Below, piece by piece: positions 6,873-14,050 of a DNA stretch of 16,378 nucleotides. The notes below the pieces were generated by a model that did no database searches, was not told where the DNA came from, and saw only the letters and a program-made list of their open reading frames with translations. The stretch is taken from NCBI RefSeq assembly GCF_042094015.1, contig NZ_JBELDZ010000055.1, positions 1 to 16,378 on the forward strand, written 5' to 3'. How positions within the stretch are numbered: the first letter of the stretch is position 1; every line of letters begins with the position of its first letter. Source of the stretch: Aurantibacter sp042094015 (GTDB lineage: Bacteria; Bacteroidota; Bacteroidia; Flavobacteriales; Flavobacteriaceae). The translations under genes were made by a program, and so were the position numbers.

Positions 6873-6954
6873 CAAATATTTATAATATAAATAAAATATA
6901 TAAATAAAAACATATCAACTATTTAGTTGAAATTTGTAAAATAAAATAAAAACT
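6873..6954. promoter_or_regulatory. AT-rich spacer with inverted repeat and second copy of the 5' element
   Basis: This 82-base spacer between sbtA and the next gene holds a perfect inverted repeat TCAACTA-TT-TAGTTGA at 6915-6930. It also holds ATATAAATAAAATATATA at 6885-6902, close to the segment at 5625-5643 in front of the operon. Neither looks like a terminator, as there is no T-tract. They may be regulator-binding sites giving the downstream gene its own control, but the high A/T content makes chance similarity a real possibility. Confidence 0.4.
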
Positions 6955-7269
6955 ATGGAAACTTTAGAATTATTAAAATCAGACATTAAAAACGCAAAAC
7001 AAAATATTAACCTAATTGACGGTTGTTTTTCTTCAAGTGAAGCTTCAGATATAATAAATGCGCTATTAAAAGTTAAAATAAATTTTCATAAGCTTCATAG
7101 ACTTTCTATTACTGAAGGAAATAGCAAAGACAAATGCGAGGTAGATAATTCAAGAATAAATGAACTTATTAATGAAGAAGCTTTCGCAAAAGCCTTTTTT
7201 ACTCAAGCTAGACTTCAGGGTAAGAAATTAAAAATGACAAGTACAATTAATATAACTGTAGAAGATTAA
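6955..7269 (+). CDS. Hypothetical 104-residue soluble protein downstream of SbtA
   Basis: A small soluble protein with no signal peptide or membrane span; I do not recognise the family. It reads as three helices (about 1-20, 27-40 and 68-88, the last ending KAFFTQARLQGKKL) followed by a short C-terminal strand (KMTSTINITVED). A polar loop with EGNSKDKCEVDNS lies between the second and third helix. The LIDGCFSSSEASDIINALL and KINFHKLHRLS segments look like conserved cores. It has the size of the PII-like SbtB regulator often paired with SbtA, but lacks any ferredoxin-like PII pattern, so it is not SbtB. It lies 82 bases after sbtA and shares its terminator, hence probably the same regulon. A regulatory role is speculation from position. 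Confidence 0.78.
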   Translation: METLELLKSDIKNAKQNINLIDGCFSSSEASDIINALLKVKINFHKLHRLSITEGNSKDKCEVDNSRINELINEEAFAKAFFTQARLQGKKLKMTSTINITVED

Positions 7270-7295
7270 TTATAATAAGTGTTAAATTAATTTTT

Positions 7296-7328
7296 AAAAA
7301 GCCAAAACTAAATGTTTTGGCTTTTTTT
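7296..7328. terminator. Bidirectional terminator between SbtA unit and rhodanese genes
   Basis: A perfect 13-bp stem, AAAAAGCCAAAAC (7296-7308) / GTTTTGGCTTTTT (7314-7326), with loop TAAAT and T runs on both strands. It serves the + strand unit ending at 7269 and the convergent rhodanese genes ending at 7340. Confidence 0.93.
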
Positions 7329-7339
7329 ATGCAAGCTAT

Positions 7340-7708
7340 TTATTTAATTGGCTTCCATTTTGAGTATCCACCTTCTAAATCGTAAATTTTAGTAAAACCT
7401 AAATCTTTCATTTTTTTTGCACATTTAGCACTTCTCCCTCCTTTTTGGCAAAATACAATTACAGGTTTGCTTTTATCTAATTCTTTGATTTGAACTTCAA
7501 AATCATCAGATAGAAAATCAATATTCTTAGCATTTAATATAGATCCTGCATTAAACTCTTTAAGTGTCCTAACATCAACTAACTGAACTTGATCTTCTTT
7601 TAGAATCAACTCCATTTCTTCTTGTGTAACCAATTGTATCGTTTTATCGTCTTTAGCAATACAACTAAAAAATAAAATTACAGCTAAAAAACCAACTACT
7701 TTTTTCAT
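7340..7708 (-). CDS. Rhodanese-domain lipoprotein
   Basis: A 122-residue protein: a lipoprotein-type signal peptide MKKVVGFLAVILFFSC with lipid-anchor Cys16, then a single rhodanese domain. The catalytic loop is CQKGGRS with Cys87; the VQLVDVRTLKEF strand-helix and the terminal LEGGYSKWK are typical of the family. Rhodaneses transfer sulfane sulfur through a persulfide on the active Cys; this copy should act in the periplasm or on the outside of a membrane. I start at ATG 7706-7708, because the 13 residues upstream (MVLWSGKEKQLYN) are polar, overlap the previous gene and would bury the signal peptide. The lipobox FFSC is looser than the E. coli pattern but acceptable in this phylum. It begins one base after the stop of the cytoplasmic rhodanese, so the two form an operon. 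Confidence 0.9.
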   Translation of the reverse strand: MKKVVGFLAVILFFSCIAKDDKTIQLVTQEEMELILKEDQVQLVDVRTLKEFNAGSILNAKNIDFLSDDFEVQIKELDKSKPVIVFCQKGGRSAKCAKKMKDLGFTKIYDLEGGYSKWKPIK

Positions 7709-7709
7709 A

Positions 7710-8018
7710 TTATATAGCTGTTTCTCCTTTCCACTCCATAAAACCACCTAATAAGTTATAAGCGTTTTCAAAACCTAACTGATTCATAACTCCACAGGCT
7801 TGACCGCTTCTTCCTCCTGATTTACAGTAAACAAAATACGTTTTAGACTTATCTAAAGCTTCAATTTCATCAATAAACCCTTGACCTTTATGTATATCTA
7901 TATTAATTGCATTTGGAATATAACCTTCTGAAACCTCATCTTCAGTTCTAACATCTAAAACAATCGCGTTATCAGAATTTTTTAATTGTGTAATCCACTC
8001 GTCTTGAGATAAATTCAT
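7710..8018 (-). CDS. Cytoplasmic single-domain rhodanese
   Basis: A 102-residue protein consisting of one rhodanese domain without signal sequence. Recognisable parts are AIVLDVRTEDEVSEGYIPNAINID in the first half, the active-site loop CKSGGRS with catalytic Cys65, and LLGGFMEWKG at the end. It can carry a persulfide and hand sulfur to partner proteins, as GlpE/PspE-type enzymes do; the physiological partner is unknown. It is the first gene of a two-gene unit with a rhodanese lipoprotein one base downstream. The two domains share the CxxGGRS loop and may come from an old duplication. A near-perfect -7 element lies just upstream. Confidence 0.92.
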   Translation of the reverse strand: MNLSQDEWITQLKNSDNAIVLDVRTEDEVSEGYIPNAINIDIHKGQGFIDEIEALDKSKTYFVYCKSGGRSGQACGVMNQLGFENAYNLLGGFMEWKGETAI

Positions 8019-8046
8019 TGTAATATGTTTTTTTATTTATTAATAA

Positions 8047-8054
8047 CAAAAATA
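8047..8054 (-). promoter_or_regulatory. -7 element of the rhodanese operon
   Basis: The minus strand reads TATTTTTG, an exact TAnnTTTG match, 28 bases before the ATG at 8018. A TTTG follows upstream on the same strand (8067-8070) but with only 12 bases between, so the -33 element is uncertain. Confidence 0.5.
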
Positions 8055-8110
8055 CATTATTTATGCCAAAATGTTAAAAAACTTATTTTTTGATTTTTTA
8101 TGCTTAAAAA

Positions 8111-8142
8111 TTTGAAAACCGAACCAATCGTCACTATATTTG
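8111..8142 (+). promoter_or_regulatory. Promoter of the trp operon
   Basis: TTTG (8111-8114), 20 bases, then TATATTTG (8135-8142): both the -33 and the -7 elements of the Bacteroidota consensus with correct spacing. Transcription should start about 8147-8150, only a few bases before the leader-peptide ATG at 8153. Confidence 0.85.
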
Positions 8143-8152
8143 CTTCGTAATT

Positions 8153-8200
8153 ATGAAAAACAGAACAACAATTAATTGGTGGTGGAACTTTCGAAACTAA
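8153..8200 (+). CDS. trpL: trp operon leader peptide
   Basis: A 15-codon ORF, MKNRTTINWWWNFRN-stop, with three consecutive TGG codons at 8177-8185. It sits between the trp promoter and an intrinsic terminator upstream of trpE. Such Trp runs are the sensing device of ribosome-mediated attenuation: when charged tRNA-Trp is scarce the ribosome stalls on the Trp codons and the terminator does not form. There is little room for an untranslated leader before its ATG, so translation initiation is probably leaderless or nearly so. The sequence is unlike the E. coli TrpL except for the Trp run. The function follows from its position and composition. Confidence 0.93.
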   Translation: MKNRTTINWWWNFRN

Positions 8201-8270
8201 ACGTCGTGAGCAAAACCATTATATCTATAAATTAGACTAAGGCTTATCTTTCACGATAAGCCTTTTTTTT
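8177..8270 (+). promoter_or_regulatory. trp attenuator with intrinsic terminator
   Basis: The terminator stem AAGGCTTATC (8239-8248) / GATAAGCCTT (8255-8264), loop TTTCAC, ends in a run of eight T (8263-8270). By hand I find two alternative pairings. UGGUGGU over the Trp codons (8177-8183) can pair with ACCAUUA (8215-8221). GUGAGC (8206-8211) can pair with GCUUAU (8242-8247), which would open the terminator. Both include G-U pairs and have not been checked by folding. The first pairing would enclose the antiterminator strand in its loop, giving the expected exclusive states. The remaining 72 bases to the trpE ATG (8271-8342) show no further structure I can support. Confidence 0.85.
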
Positions 8271-8342
8271 GTTTAAAATTATAAATGGATTTTAGGACAT
8301 TGGATATAACACAATTTAGATACTGAAATAAAGTTAGCATAA

Positions 8343-9737
8343 ATGAATACATTTCAATTAAAAACACATTTTAAAAAAATTCTTGCAGATACCATAACAC
8401 CTGTTAGTATTTATTTAAAAATACGGGATAAATTTCCAAATAGTATTCTGTTAGAAAGTAGCGACTACCACGCTAACGATAATAGTTTCTCTTACATTTG
8501 TTTTAACCCTATTGCAACTATTAAAGTTGAAAACGAATTGGTTTCTCAAAGATATCCTGACAATTCTACAACAATAGATAAGGCAGAAAACGTAACACAA
8601 CAAATACAAGAATTCACGCAACGGTTTAAAGCCGACGAGAATTTAGATTTTAAATTTATAAACAATGGTATATTTGGTTATACTGCTTACGATGCGGTCC
8701 GCTATTTCGAAGATGTTTCGATTTCTAAAAAACCAAAATCTTTAGACATTCCAGATATTCAATATGCTGTTTATAAAAATATCATAGCAATAAATCATTT
8801 TAAAAATGAAGCATACATTTTTGCACATTGTTATAATTCTGAAAACAATGTAGATGAGGTTTTTCAACTTATAAAATCAAAAAATTATGCGACCTATAAA
8901 TTTGATACAAGTGCAGAGATAACATCAAATTTATCTGATAGCGAATACAAATCTCAAGTTGAACAAGCTAAAAAACACTGTGCTCGTGGCGATGTTTTTC
9001 AATTGGTTTTATCAAAAAAATTCAGTCAAGAATTTAAAGGCGATGAGTTTAACGTATACAGAGCTTTAAGAAGCATAAATCCATCACCTTATCTATTTTA
9101 TTTTGATTATGGAAGTTTCAAAATTTTTGGAAGTTCTCCAGAAGCACAATTAGTTGTTAATAAAGGTACGGCTGAAATTCATCCAATTGCAGGAACTTTT
9201 AAACGTACTGGAAACGATGAACAAGATGCTGAATTAGCTAAAAAATTAGCTGCAGATAAAAAAGAAAATGCAGAGCACGTTATGCTAGTAGATTTGGCAA
9301 GAAACGACTTAAGTCGCCACGGAAGTCAGGTTAAAGTAGAGACTTACAGAGAAGCACAATTTTTCTCTCACGTTATACATTTAGTAAGTAAAGTTACAGG
9401 TAAAGTTCACGCTAACACACCAACAATGCAAGTGGTTGCAGACACATTTCCAGCTGGAACATTAAGTGGTGCACCTAAACACAAAGCTATGCAACTTATA
9501 GAGCAATACGAAAAAACGAATCGTGCTTTTTATGGTGGAGCAATTGGATTTATGGATTTTAAAGGTAATTATAATCACGCCATAATGATTAGAACTTTTT
9601 TAAGTAAAGATCATGAACTACATTGGCAAGCTGGCGCAGGAATTGTATCTAAATCTACTGCCGAAAGTGAATTACAAGAAGTATATAATAAATTAGGTGC
9701 GTTAACTAAAGCTATAGAACTAGCAAAAGACATTTAA
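8343..9737 (+). CDS. trpE: Anthranilate synthase component I
   Basis: A 464-residue enzyme that converts chorismate to anthranilate using ammonia delivered by TrpG; first committed step of tryptophan synthesis. The chorismate-binding domain fills the C-terminal half: NPSPYLFYFDYG, FGSSPEAQL, HPIAGTFKRTG, the metal/chorismate segment ENAEHVMLVDLARNDLSRHG, PAGTLSGAPKHKAM and YGGAIGFMDF, then QAGAGIVSKSTAESE near the end. The LLES motif at residues 36-39 corresponds to the tryptophan feedback-inhibition site known from TrpE, so end-product inhibition should be intact. Distinguishing it from PabB rests on this motif and on the trp operon context. Length is a little short compared with enterobacterial TrpE but normal for Bacteroidota. 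Its stop lies one base before the trpG ATG, which should keep subunit amounts equal. Control is by the upstream attenuator. Confidence 0.97.
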   Translation: MNTFQLKTHFKKILADTITPVSIYLKIRDKFPNSILLESSDYHANDNSFSYICFNPIATIKVENELVSQRYPDNSTTIDKAENVTQQIQEFTQRFKADENLDFKFINNGIFGYTAYDAVRYFEDVSISKKPKSLDIPDIQYAVYKNIIAINHFKNEAYIFAHCYNSENNVDEVFQLIKSKNYATYKFDTSAEITSNLSDSEYKSQVEQAKKHCARGDVFQLVLSKKFSQEFKGDEFNVYRALRSINPSPYLFYFDYGSFKIFGSSPEAQLVVNKGTAEIHPIAGTFKRTGNDEQDAELAKKLAADKKENAEHVMLVDLARNDLSRHGSQVKVETYREAQFFSHVIHLVSKVTGKVHANTPTMQVVADTFPAGTLSGAPKHKAMQLIEQYEKTNRAFYGGAIGFMDFKGNYNHAIMIRTFLSKDHELHWQAGAGIVSKSTAESELQEVYNKLGALTKAIELAKDI

Positions 9738-9738
9738 A

Positions 9739-10305
9739 ATGAAAAAAATATTAGTTATAGATAATTACGACAGTTTCACATACAATTTAGTTCACTATTT
9801 AGAAGACTTAAATTGCGAGGTTGTAGTAAAAAGAAACGATAAACTAACGCTTGAAGAAGTAGATGCTTTCAATAAAATTTTATTATCACCAGGACCTGGA
9901 ATTCCAGACGAAGCAGGATTATTAAAAAACATTATAAAACAATATGCTCCAACAAAAAGCATTTTAGGGATTTGCTTAGGACAGCAGGCTATTGGTGAAG
10001 TATTTGGAGGAACACTAATAAATTTAGACGACGTATTTCATGGTGTAGCAACAGACACAAAAGTTATTGTTGATGACGAAGTTCTTTTTCAAAACATGAA
10101 TAAAACTATAGAAGTTGGTAGATACCATTCTTGGGTTGTAGACTCTAATTTACCTGAAATACTAGAAGCTACATCTTTAGATAAAAACGGACAAGTTATG
10201 TCTTTACGCCATAAAATCTATGATGTTCGAGGCGTACAGTATCATCCAGAAAGTGTATTAACACCAAATGGTAAACAAATTTTAGAAAATTGGGTTAACA
10301 GTTAA
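9739..10305 (+). CDS. trpG: Anthranilate synthase component II (glutamine amidotransferase)
   Basis: A 188-residue class I glutamine amidotransferase that hydrolyses glutamine and channels ammonia to TrpE. The N-terminus DNYDSFTYNLVHYL and the oxyanion segment LLSPGPGIPDEAG are standard. The nucleophile is Cys79 in GICLGQQA, and His169 and Glu171 in YHPES complete the triad. It is a stand-alone subunit, not fused to TrpD as in enterobacteria. The gene begins one base after trpE. In bacteria without a separate pabA this subunit may also serve para-aminobenzoate synthase; that cannot be judged here. Confidence 0.97.
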   Translation: MKKILVIDNYDSFTYNLVHYLEDLNCEVVVKRNDKLTLEEVDAFNKILLSPGPGIPDEAGLLKNIIKQYAPTKSILGICLGQQAIGEVFGGTLINLDDVFHGVATDTKVIVDDEVLFQNMNKTIEVGRYHSWVVDSNLPEILEATSLDKNGQVMSLRHKIYDVRGVQYHPESVLTPNGKQILENWVNS

Positions 10306-10351
10306 GAATATAACTTCGATTAATTTTCAAAAAAATAAAGACCAGATAAAA

Positions 10352-11344
10352 ATGAAACACATATTAAATAGACTAATAAACCAAGAAAGCATCTCTACAC
10401 AAGAAGCCAGAAATGTATTAGTTAATATCTCAGAAGGAAAGTATAATCAAAGTCAGATTGCATCATTTCTAACTGTTTATATGATGCGAAATATTACCTT
10501 AGAAGAACTTCAAGGCTTTAGAGATGCATTATTAGACTTATGTATTCCTGTAGATATTTCAGATTTTAATGCTATAGATTTATGTGGTACTGGTGGAGAT
10601 GGAAAAAACACGTTCAATATTTCTACTCTAGCCTCTTTTATAACTGCTGGCGCAGGTGTAAAAGTGGCTAAACATGGCAACTATGGTGTTTCTTCAGCTT
10701 CTGGCTCATCCAACGTTATGGAAGCTTTAGGTGTAAAATTCACTAACAATACAGATGTTTTAAAAAACACGTTAGATAAAGCAGGTATCTGTGTAATGCA
10801 TGCACCGTTATTTCATCCAGCAATGAAAAACGTAGCTCCTATTCGTAGAGAATTAGGTGTGAAAACATTTTTTAATATGCTTGGACCAATGGTAAATCCT
10901 TCTTTTCCAAAAAACCAAATGGTTGGTGTTTTTAATTTAGAATTACAACGTTTGTATGGCTACTTATATCAAAACACAGATAAGAATTATAGTATTATTC
11001 ACGCTTTAGATGGCTACGATGAAATTTCTTTAACAGGAAAAACTAAAATAATAACCAATAAATCTGAAATAATGTTAGAACCATTTGATTTAAACTTAAA
11101 GCAAATCAATCAGACGGATATTTTTGGTGGAGAAACAGTTGAATCTTCGGCTAAAATATTTAAAAACATTATCTCTGGAAATGGTACTGAAGCTCAAAAC
11201 AATGTGGTTTGTGCAAATGCAGGGTTAGCAATTGCAACAGTAAATAACATTACACATAAAGATGGATTTATTTTAGCGAAAGAGAGTTTAACTAGTGGAA
11301 GCGCCAAGACTAGCTTAGAAAAACTAATAGAATTAAGTAAATAA
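10352..11344 (+). CDS. trpD: Anthranilate phosphoribosyltransferase
   Basis: A 330-residue enzyme joining anthranilate to PRPP to make phosphoribosyl-anthranilate, the second step of the pathway. The helical N-terminal domain (residues 1-70) is followed by the PRPP-binding glycine loop GTGGDGKNTFNIST (79-92). KHGNYGVSSASGSSNVMEALG (107 on) binds anthranilate and pyrophosphate, and HPAMKNVAPIRRELGVKTFFNMLGPMVNP gives the central signature. Length and motif order are normal for a single-function TrpD. A 46-base spacer separates it from trpG, the largest gap in the front half of the operon; no promoter or hairpin is seen in it. Confidence 0.97.
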   Translation: MKHILNRLINQESISTQEARNVLVNISEGKYNQSQIASFLTVYMMRNITLEELQGFRDALLDLCIPVDISDFNAIDLCGTGGDGKNTFNISTLASFITAGAGVKVAKHGNYGVSSASGSSNVMEALGVKFTNNTDVLKNTLDKAGICVMHAPLFHPAMKNVAPIRRELGVKTFFNMLGPMVNPSFPKNQMVGVFNLELQRLYGYLYQNTDKNYSIIHALDGYDEISLTGKTKIITNKSEIMLEPFDLNLKQINQTDIFGGETVESSAKIFKNIISGNGTEAQNNVVCANAGLAIATVNNITHKDGFILAKESLTSGSAKTSLEKLIELSK

Positions 11345-11361
11345 ATATCTAAAACTGAAAA

Positions 11362-12147
11362 ATGGATATCTTAAGTAAAATAGTAATCGATAAACGTATA
11401 GAGGTTAGTTTACGTAAAGAACTAATTCCAATCAAACAATTAGAGCAATCTATATTATTTGAACGTGAAACATTTTCGTTAGTTAAAAAATTAAAAAAAA
11501 GCAGCACAGGAATAATTGCAGAACACAAACGTAGATCGCCATCAAAACAAGTTATTAATCATAATTTAAACGTATTTGATGTAGCAAAAGGCTATGAAAG
11601 TGCTGGCGTTTGTGGAATGTCTGTTTTAACCGATGGTAAATATTTTGGTGGAAGTTTAGACGATTTATTAGCAGCAAGAGCAAGTTGTAACCTACCTTTG
11701 TTACGCAAAGAGTTTATAATAGATACGTATCAAATCCTTGAAGCAAAAGCCTATGGAGCAGATGTTATTTTATTAATTGCAGCGATTTTAACAAAAAATG
11801 AGATTAAACAATTCTCTGAACTTGCAAAAAGTTTAGAATTAGATGTACTTTTAGAAATTCATAACGAAGAAGAATTACATAAATCTATTATGCCAAGTTT
11901 AGATATGCTTGGTGTAAATAATCGAAATTTAAAAACCTTTGAGGTAAGTTTAGATATTAGCAAGGAATTAAGCAAACTTATTCCTAACGATTTTGTAAAA
12001 GTATCCGAAAGTGGCATTAGCAATATTGAAGCTATAAAAACATTACAACCTTTTGGTTATAAAGGTTTTTTAATAGGAGAAAACTTTATGAAAACTAATA
12101 ATGCAGGAGAAAGTGCTGAGGTATTTATAAAAGAATTAAATAACTAA
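11362..12147 (+). CDS. trpC: Indole-3-glycerol phosphate synthase
   Basis: A 261-residue TIM-barrel enzyme that closes the indole ring, converting carboxyphenylamino-deoxyribulose phosphate to indole-3-glycerol phosphate with loss of CO2. Catalytic and binding segments are in order: IIAEHKRRSPSK (Glu54, Lys56, Ser59), LLRKEFIIDTYQI with Lys116, LLEIHNEEEL with Glu165, LGVNNRNLKTFEV and KVSESGI (about 213-219). The phosphate loop is GFLIGENFM near the end. The His at residue 55 replaces the hydrophobic residue common in proteobacterial TrpC, a variation outside the catalytic positions. It is a separate protein, not the TrpC-TrpF fusion of enterobacteria. Confidence 0.97.
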   Translation: MDILSKIVIDKRIEVSLRKELIPIKQLEQSILFERETFSLVKKLKKSSTGIIAEHKRRSPSKQVINHNLNVFDVAKGYESAGVCGMSVLTDGKYFGGSLDDLLAARASCNLPLLRKEFIIDTYQILEAKAYGADVILLIAAILTKNEIKQFSELAKSLELDVLLEIHNEEELHKSIMPSLDMLGVNNRNLKTFEVSLDISKELSKLIPNDFVKVSESGISNIEAIKTLQPFGYKGFLIGENFMKTNNAGESAEVFIKELNN

Positions 12148-12214
12148 GATAATTTGTATCAAGAAGACTAAAAGTTAAAGGATAAAACCAATAACTAATA
12201 ATAAAACAAAAAGT

Positions 12215-12844
12215 ATGAAATTAAAAGTATGTGGTATGAAACAAGAAAACAACATTTTAGATGTTGCGGATCTTGAACCAAATTATATGGGGTTTATTTT
12301 TTATGAAAAATCTCCAAGAAATTTCAAAGAATCTATCCCAGAACTACCAGAAGGCATCGAAAAAATAGGCGTTTTTGTAGATGCTACTATAGATTTTATT
12401 GTATCAAAAGCAGAAGAACACAAACTTAATGGCATACAGCTTCATGGAAATGAAACTCCAGAGTTTTGTGAACAACTAAAAGGATATGACTTTTTAGTAA
12501 TCAAGGTTTTTTCTATGAAAAATCAATTCGATTTTAAAATATTAGAACCTTACCAAGAGGTTTGCGATTATTATTTATTTGATACAAAAGGAAAAGAACC
12601 AGGTGGAAATGGCTATACATTTAATTGGAACTTATTAAAAAAATACACCTATAACAAACCATATTTTTTAAGTGGAGGAATTGGAATGGAAAATATGGAC
12701 GCGTTATTATTATTCTTAAAACGACCAGAATCTCGTTTATGTTGCACTATAGATGTAAACAGTAAATTTGAATCTTCTCCAGCATTTAAAGATATTATTT
12801 TATTAAAAGAATTTAAATATCAATTGGCAAAACACGGATATTAA
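12215..12844 (+). CDS. trpF: Phosphoribosylanthranilate isomerase
   Basis: A 209-residue TIM-barrel enzyme for the Amadori rearrangement of phosphoribosyl-anthranilate, third step of the pathway. The catalytic Cys is Cys6 in KVCGM and the catalytic Asp is Asp123 in LFDTKGKEPGGNG. Phosphate-binding segments FLSGGIGMEN (151-160) and IDVNSKFESSP (179-189) are present, as are GVFVD and GIQLHGNE along the barrel. The consensus end motif 'DVNSGVE' reads DVNSKFE, a mild deviation seen in this phylum. A 67-base AT-rich spacer separates it from trpC and holds no hairpin or promoter I can support. Twelve bases separate it from trpB. Confidence 0.96.
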   Translation: MKLKVCGMKQENNILDVADLEPNYMGFIFYEKSPRNFKESIPELPEGIEKIGVFVDATIDFIVSKAEEHKLNGIQLHGNETPEFCEQLKGYDFLVIKVFSMKNQFDFKILEPYQEVCDYYLFDTKGKEPGGNGYTFNWNLLKKYTYNKPYFLSGGIGMENMDALLLFLKRPESRLCCTIDVNSKFESSPAFKDIILLKEFKYQLAKHGY

Positions 12845-12856
12845 AAAATAACAATT

Positions 12857-14038
12857 ATGACTTATAACATTGACGACAAAGGTTATTATGGAGAATTTGG
12901 TGGCGCATACATTCCTGAAATGCTTTACCCAAACGTTGAAGAATTACGTCAGAATTATTTAAAAATAATGGAAGAAGATTCATTCAAAGAATCTTTTGAC
13001 CAATTATTAAAAGATTACGTTGGTCGTCCTTCACCTCTATATTTCGCAAAACGATTAAGCAAAAAACACAATACCAAAATCTACTTAAAAAGAGAAGATT
13101 TAAATCATACTGGCGCTCATAAAGTAAATAACACCATTGGACAAATATTAATGGCGCAACGCTTAGGTAAAACACGTATAATTGCAGAAACTGGCGCAGG
13201 ACAACATGGCGTTGCTACCGCAACTGTTTGCGCTCTTATGGGAATGGAATGTATTGTTTATATGGGCGAAATTGATATAGCTAGACAAGCACCAAACGTA
13301 GCTAGAATGAAAATGCTTGGCGCAACGGTTATTCCAGCAACTTCTGGAAGCAAAACACTAAAAGACGCTACTAACGAAGCTATTAGAGATTGGATTAACA
13401 ATCCCGTAAACACACATTACATTATTGGTAGCGTTGTTGGACCTCATCCATATCCAGATATGGTAGCACGTTTTCAATCAGTTGTTTCGGAAGAAATCAA
13501 ATTGCAACTAAAAGAAAAAGAAGGCACAGAAAAACCAGATTACGTTATTGCTTGTGTTGGTGGCGGAAGTAATGCTGCTGGCGCATTTTATCATTATTTA
13601 GAAGATACTAACGTTAAGCTTATTGCAGTAGAAGCTGCAGGAAAAGGCATTAACTCTGGAGAAAGCGCAGCAACTTCTGTTTTAGGAAGAGAAGGTATTA
13701 TTCACGGAAGTAAAACTTTATTAATGCAAACAGAAGATGGACAAATAACTGAACCTTATTCAATTTCTGCTGGATTAGACTATCCTGGTGTTGGTCCAAT
13801 GCATGCACATTTGTATAAAACTGGCCGCGCAGAGTTTATCTCTATTACAGATGATGAAGCTATGAATGCTGGATTAGAACTCAGTAAACTAGAAGGAATT
13901 ATTCCCGCTATAGAAACCTCTCATTCTTTAGCTATTTTTAAAGAAAAAAAATTTAAACCAAATGATGTAGTTGTTATTAATTTATCCGGCAGAGGCGATA
14001 AAGATTTACAGAATTATATTGATTATTTCAATTTATAA
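12857..14038 (+). CDS. trpB: Tryptophan synthase beta chain
   Basis: A 393-residue PLP enzyme that condenses indole with serine to give tryptophan, as an alpha-beta-beta-alpha complex with TrpA. The PLP-binding Lys is Lys89 in HTGAHKVNNTIGQ, the catalytic Glu is Glu111 in IAETGAGQHGVATA, and GGGSNAAG (235-242) binds the cofactor phosphate. NLSGRGDKD near the C-terminus carries the Ser that contacts the pyridine nitrogen. The N-terminal YYGEFGGAYIPEML is the standard TrpB1 start, so this is the classic TrpA-dependent form rather than TrpB2. It is the most conserved gene in the window. The gap to trpA is 12 bases. Confidence 0.98.
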   Translation: MTYNIDDKGYYGEFGGAYIPEMLYPNVEELRQNYLKIMEEDSFKESFDQLLKDYVGRPSPLYFAKRLSKKHNTKIYLKREDLNHTGAHKVNNTIGQILMAQRLGKTRIIAETGAGQHGVATATVCALMGMECIVYMGEIDIARQAPNVARMKMLGATVIPATSGSKTLKDATNEAIRDWINNPVNTHYIIGSVVGPHPYPDMVARFQSVVSEEIKLQLKEKEGTEKPDYVIACVGGGSNAAGAFYHYLEDTNVKLIAVEAAGKGINSGESAATSVLGREGIIHGSKTLLMQTEDGQITEPYSISAGLDYPGVGPMHAHLYKTGRAEFISITDDEAMNAGLELSKLEGIIPAIETSHSLAIFKEKKFKPNDVVVINLSGRGDKDLQNYIDYFNL

Positions 14039-14050
14039 AAGTCATTTTCA

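Noticed and set aside
6955..7269. Calling the 104-residue protein SbtB (PII-like)
   Set aside because: No ferredoxin-like alternation of strands and helices, no T-loop-like segment; it is mostly helical in pattern.
7709..7747. Longer start of the rhodanese lipoprotein (MVLWSGKEKQLYN)
   Set aside because: It overlaps the preceding gene and places polar residues before the lipoprotein signal peptide.
12984..13175. Minus-strand ORF inside trpB, and similar ORFs opposite trpA, sbtA and the LysR gene
   Set aside because: They lie fully opposite strongly conserved genes and show no recognisable protein features.
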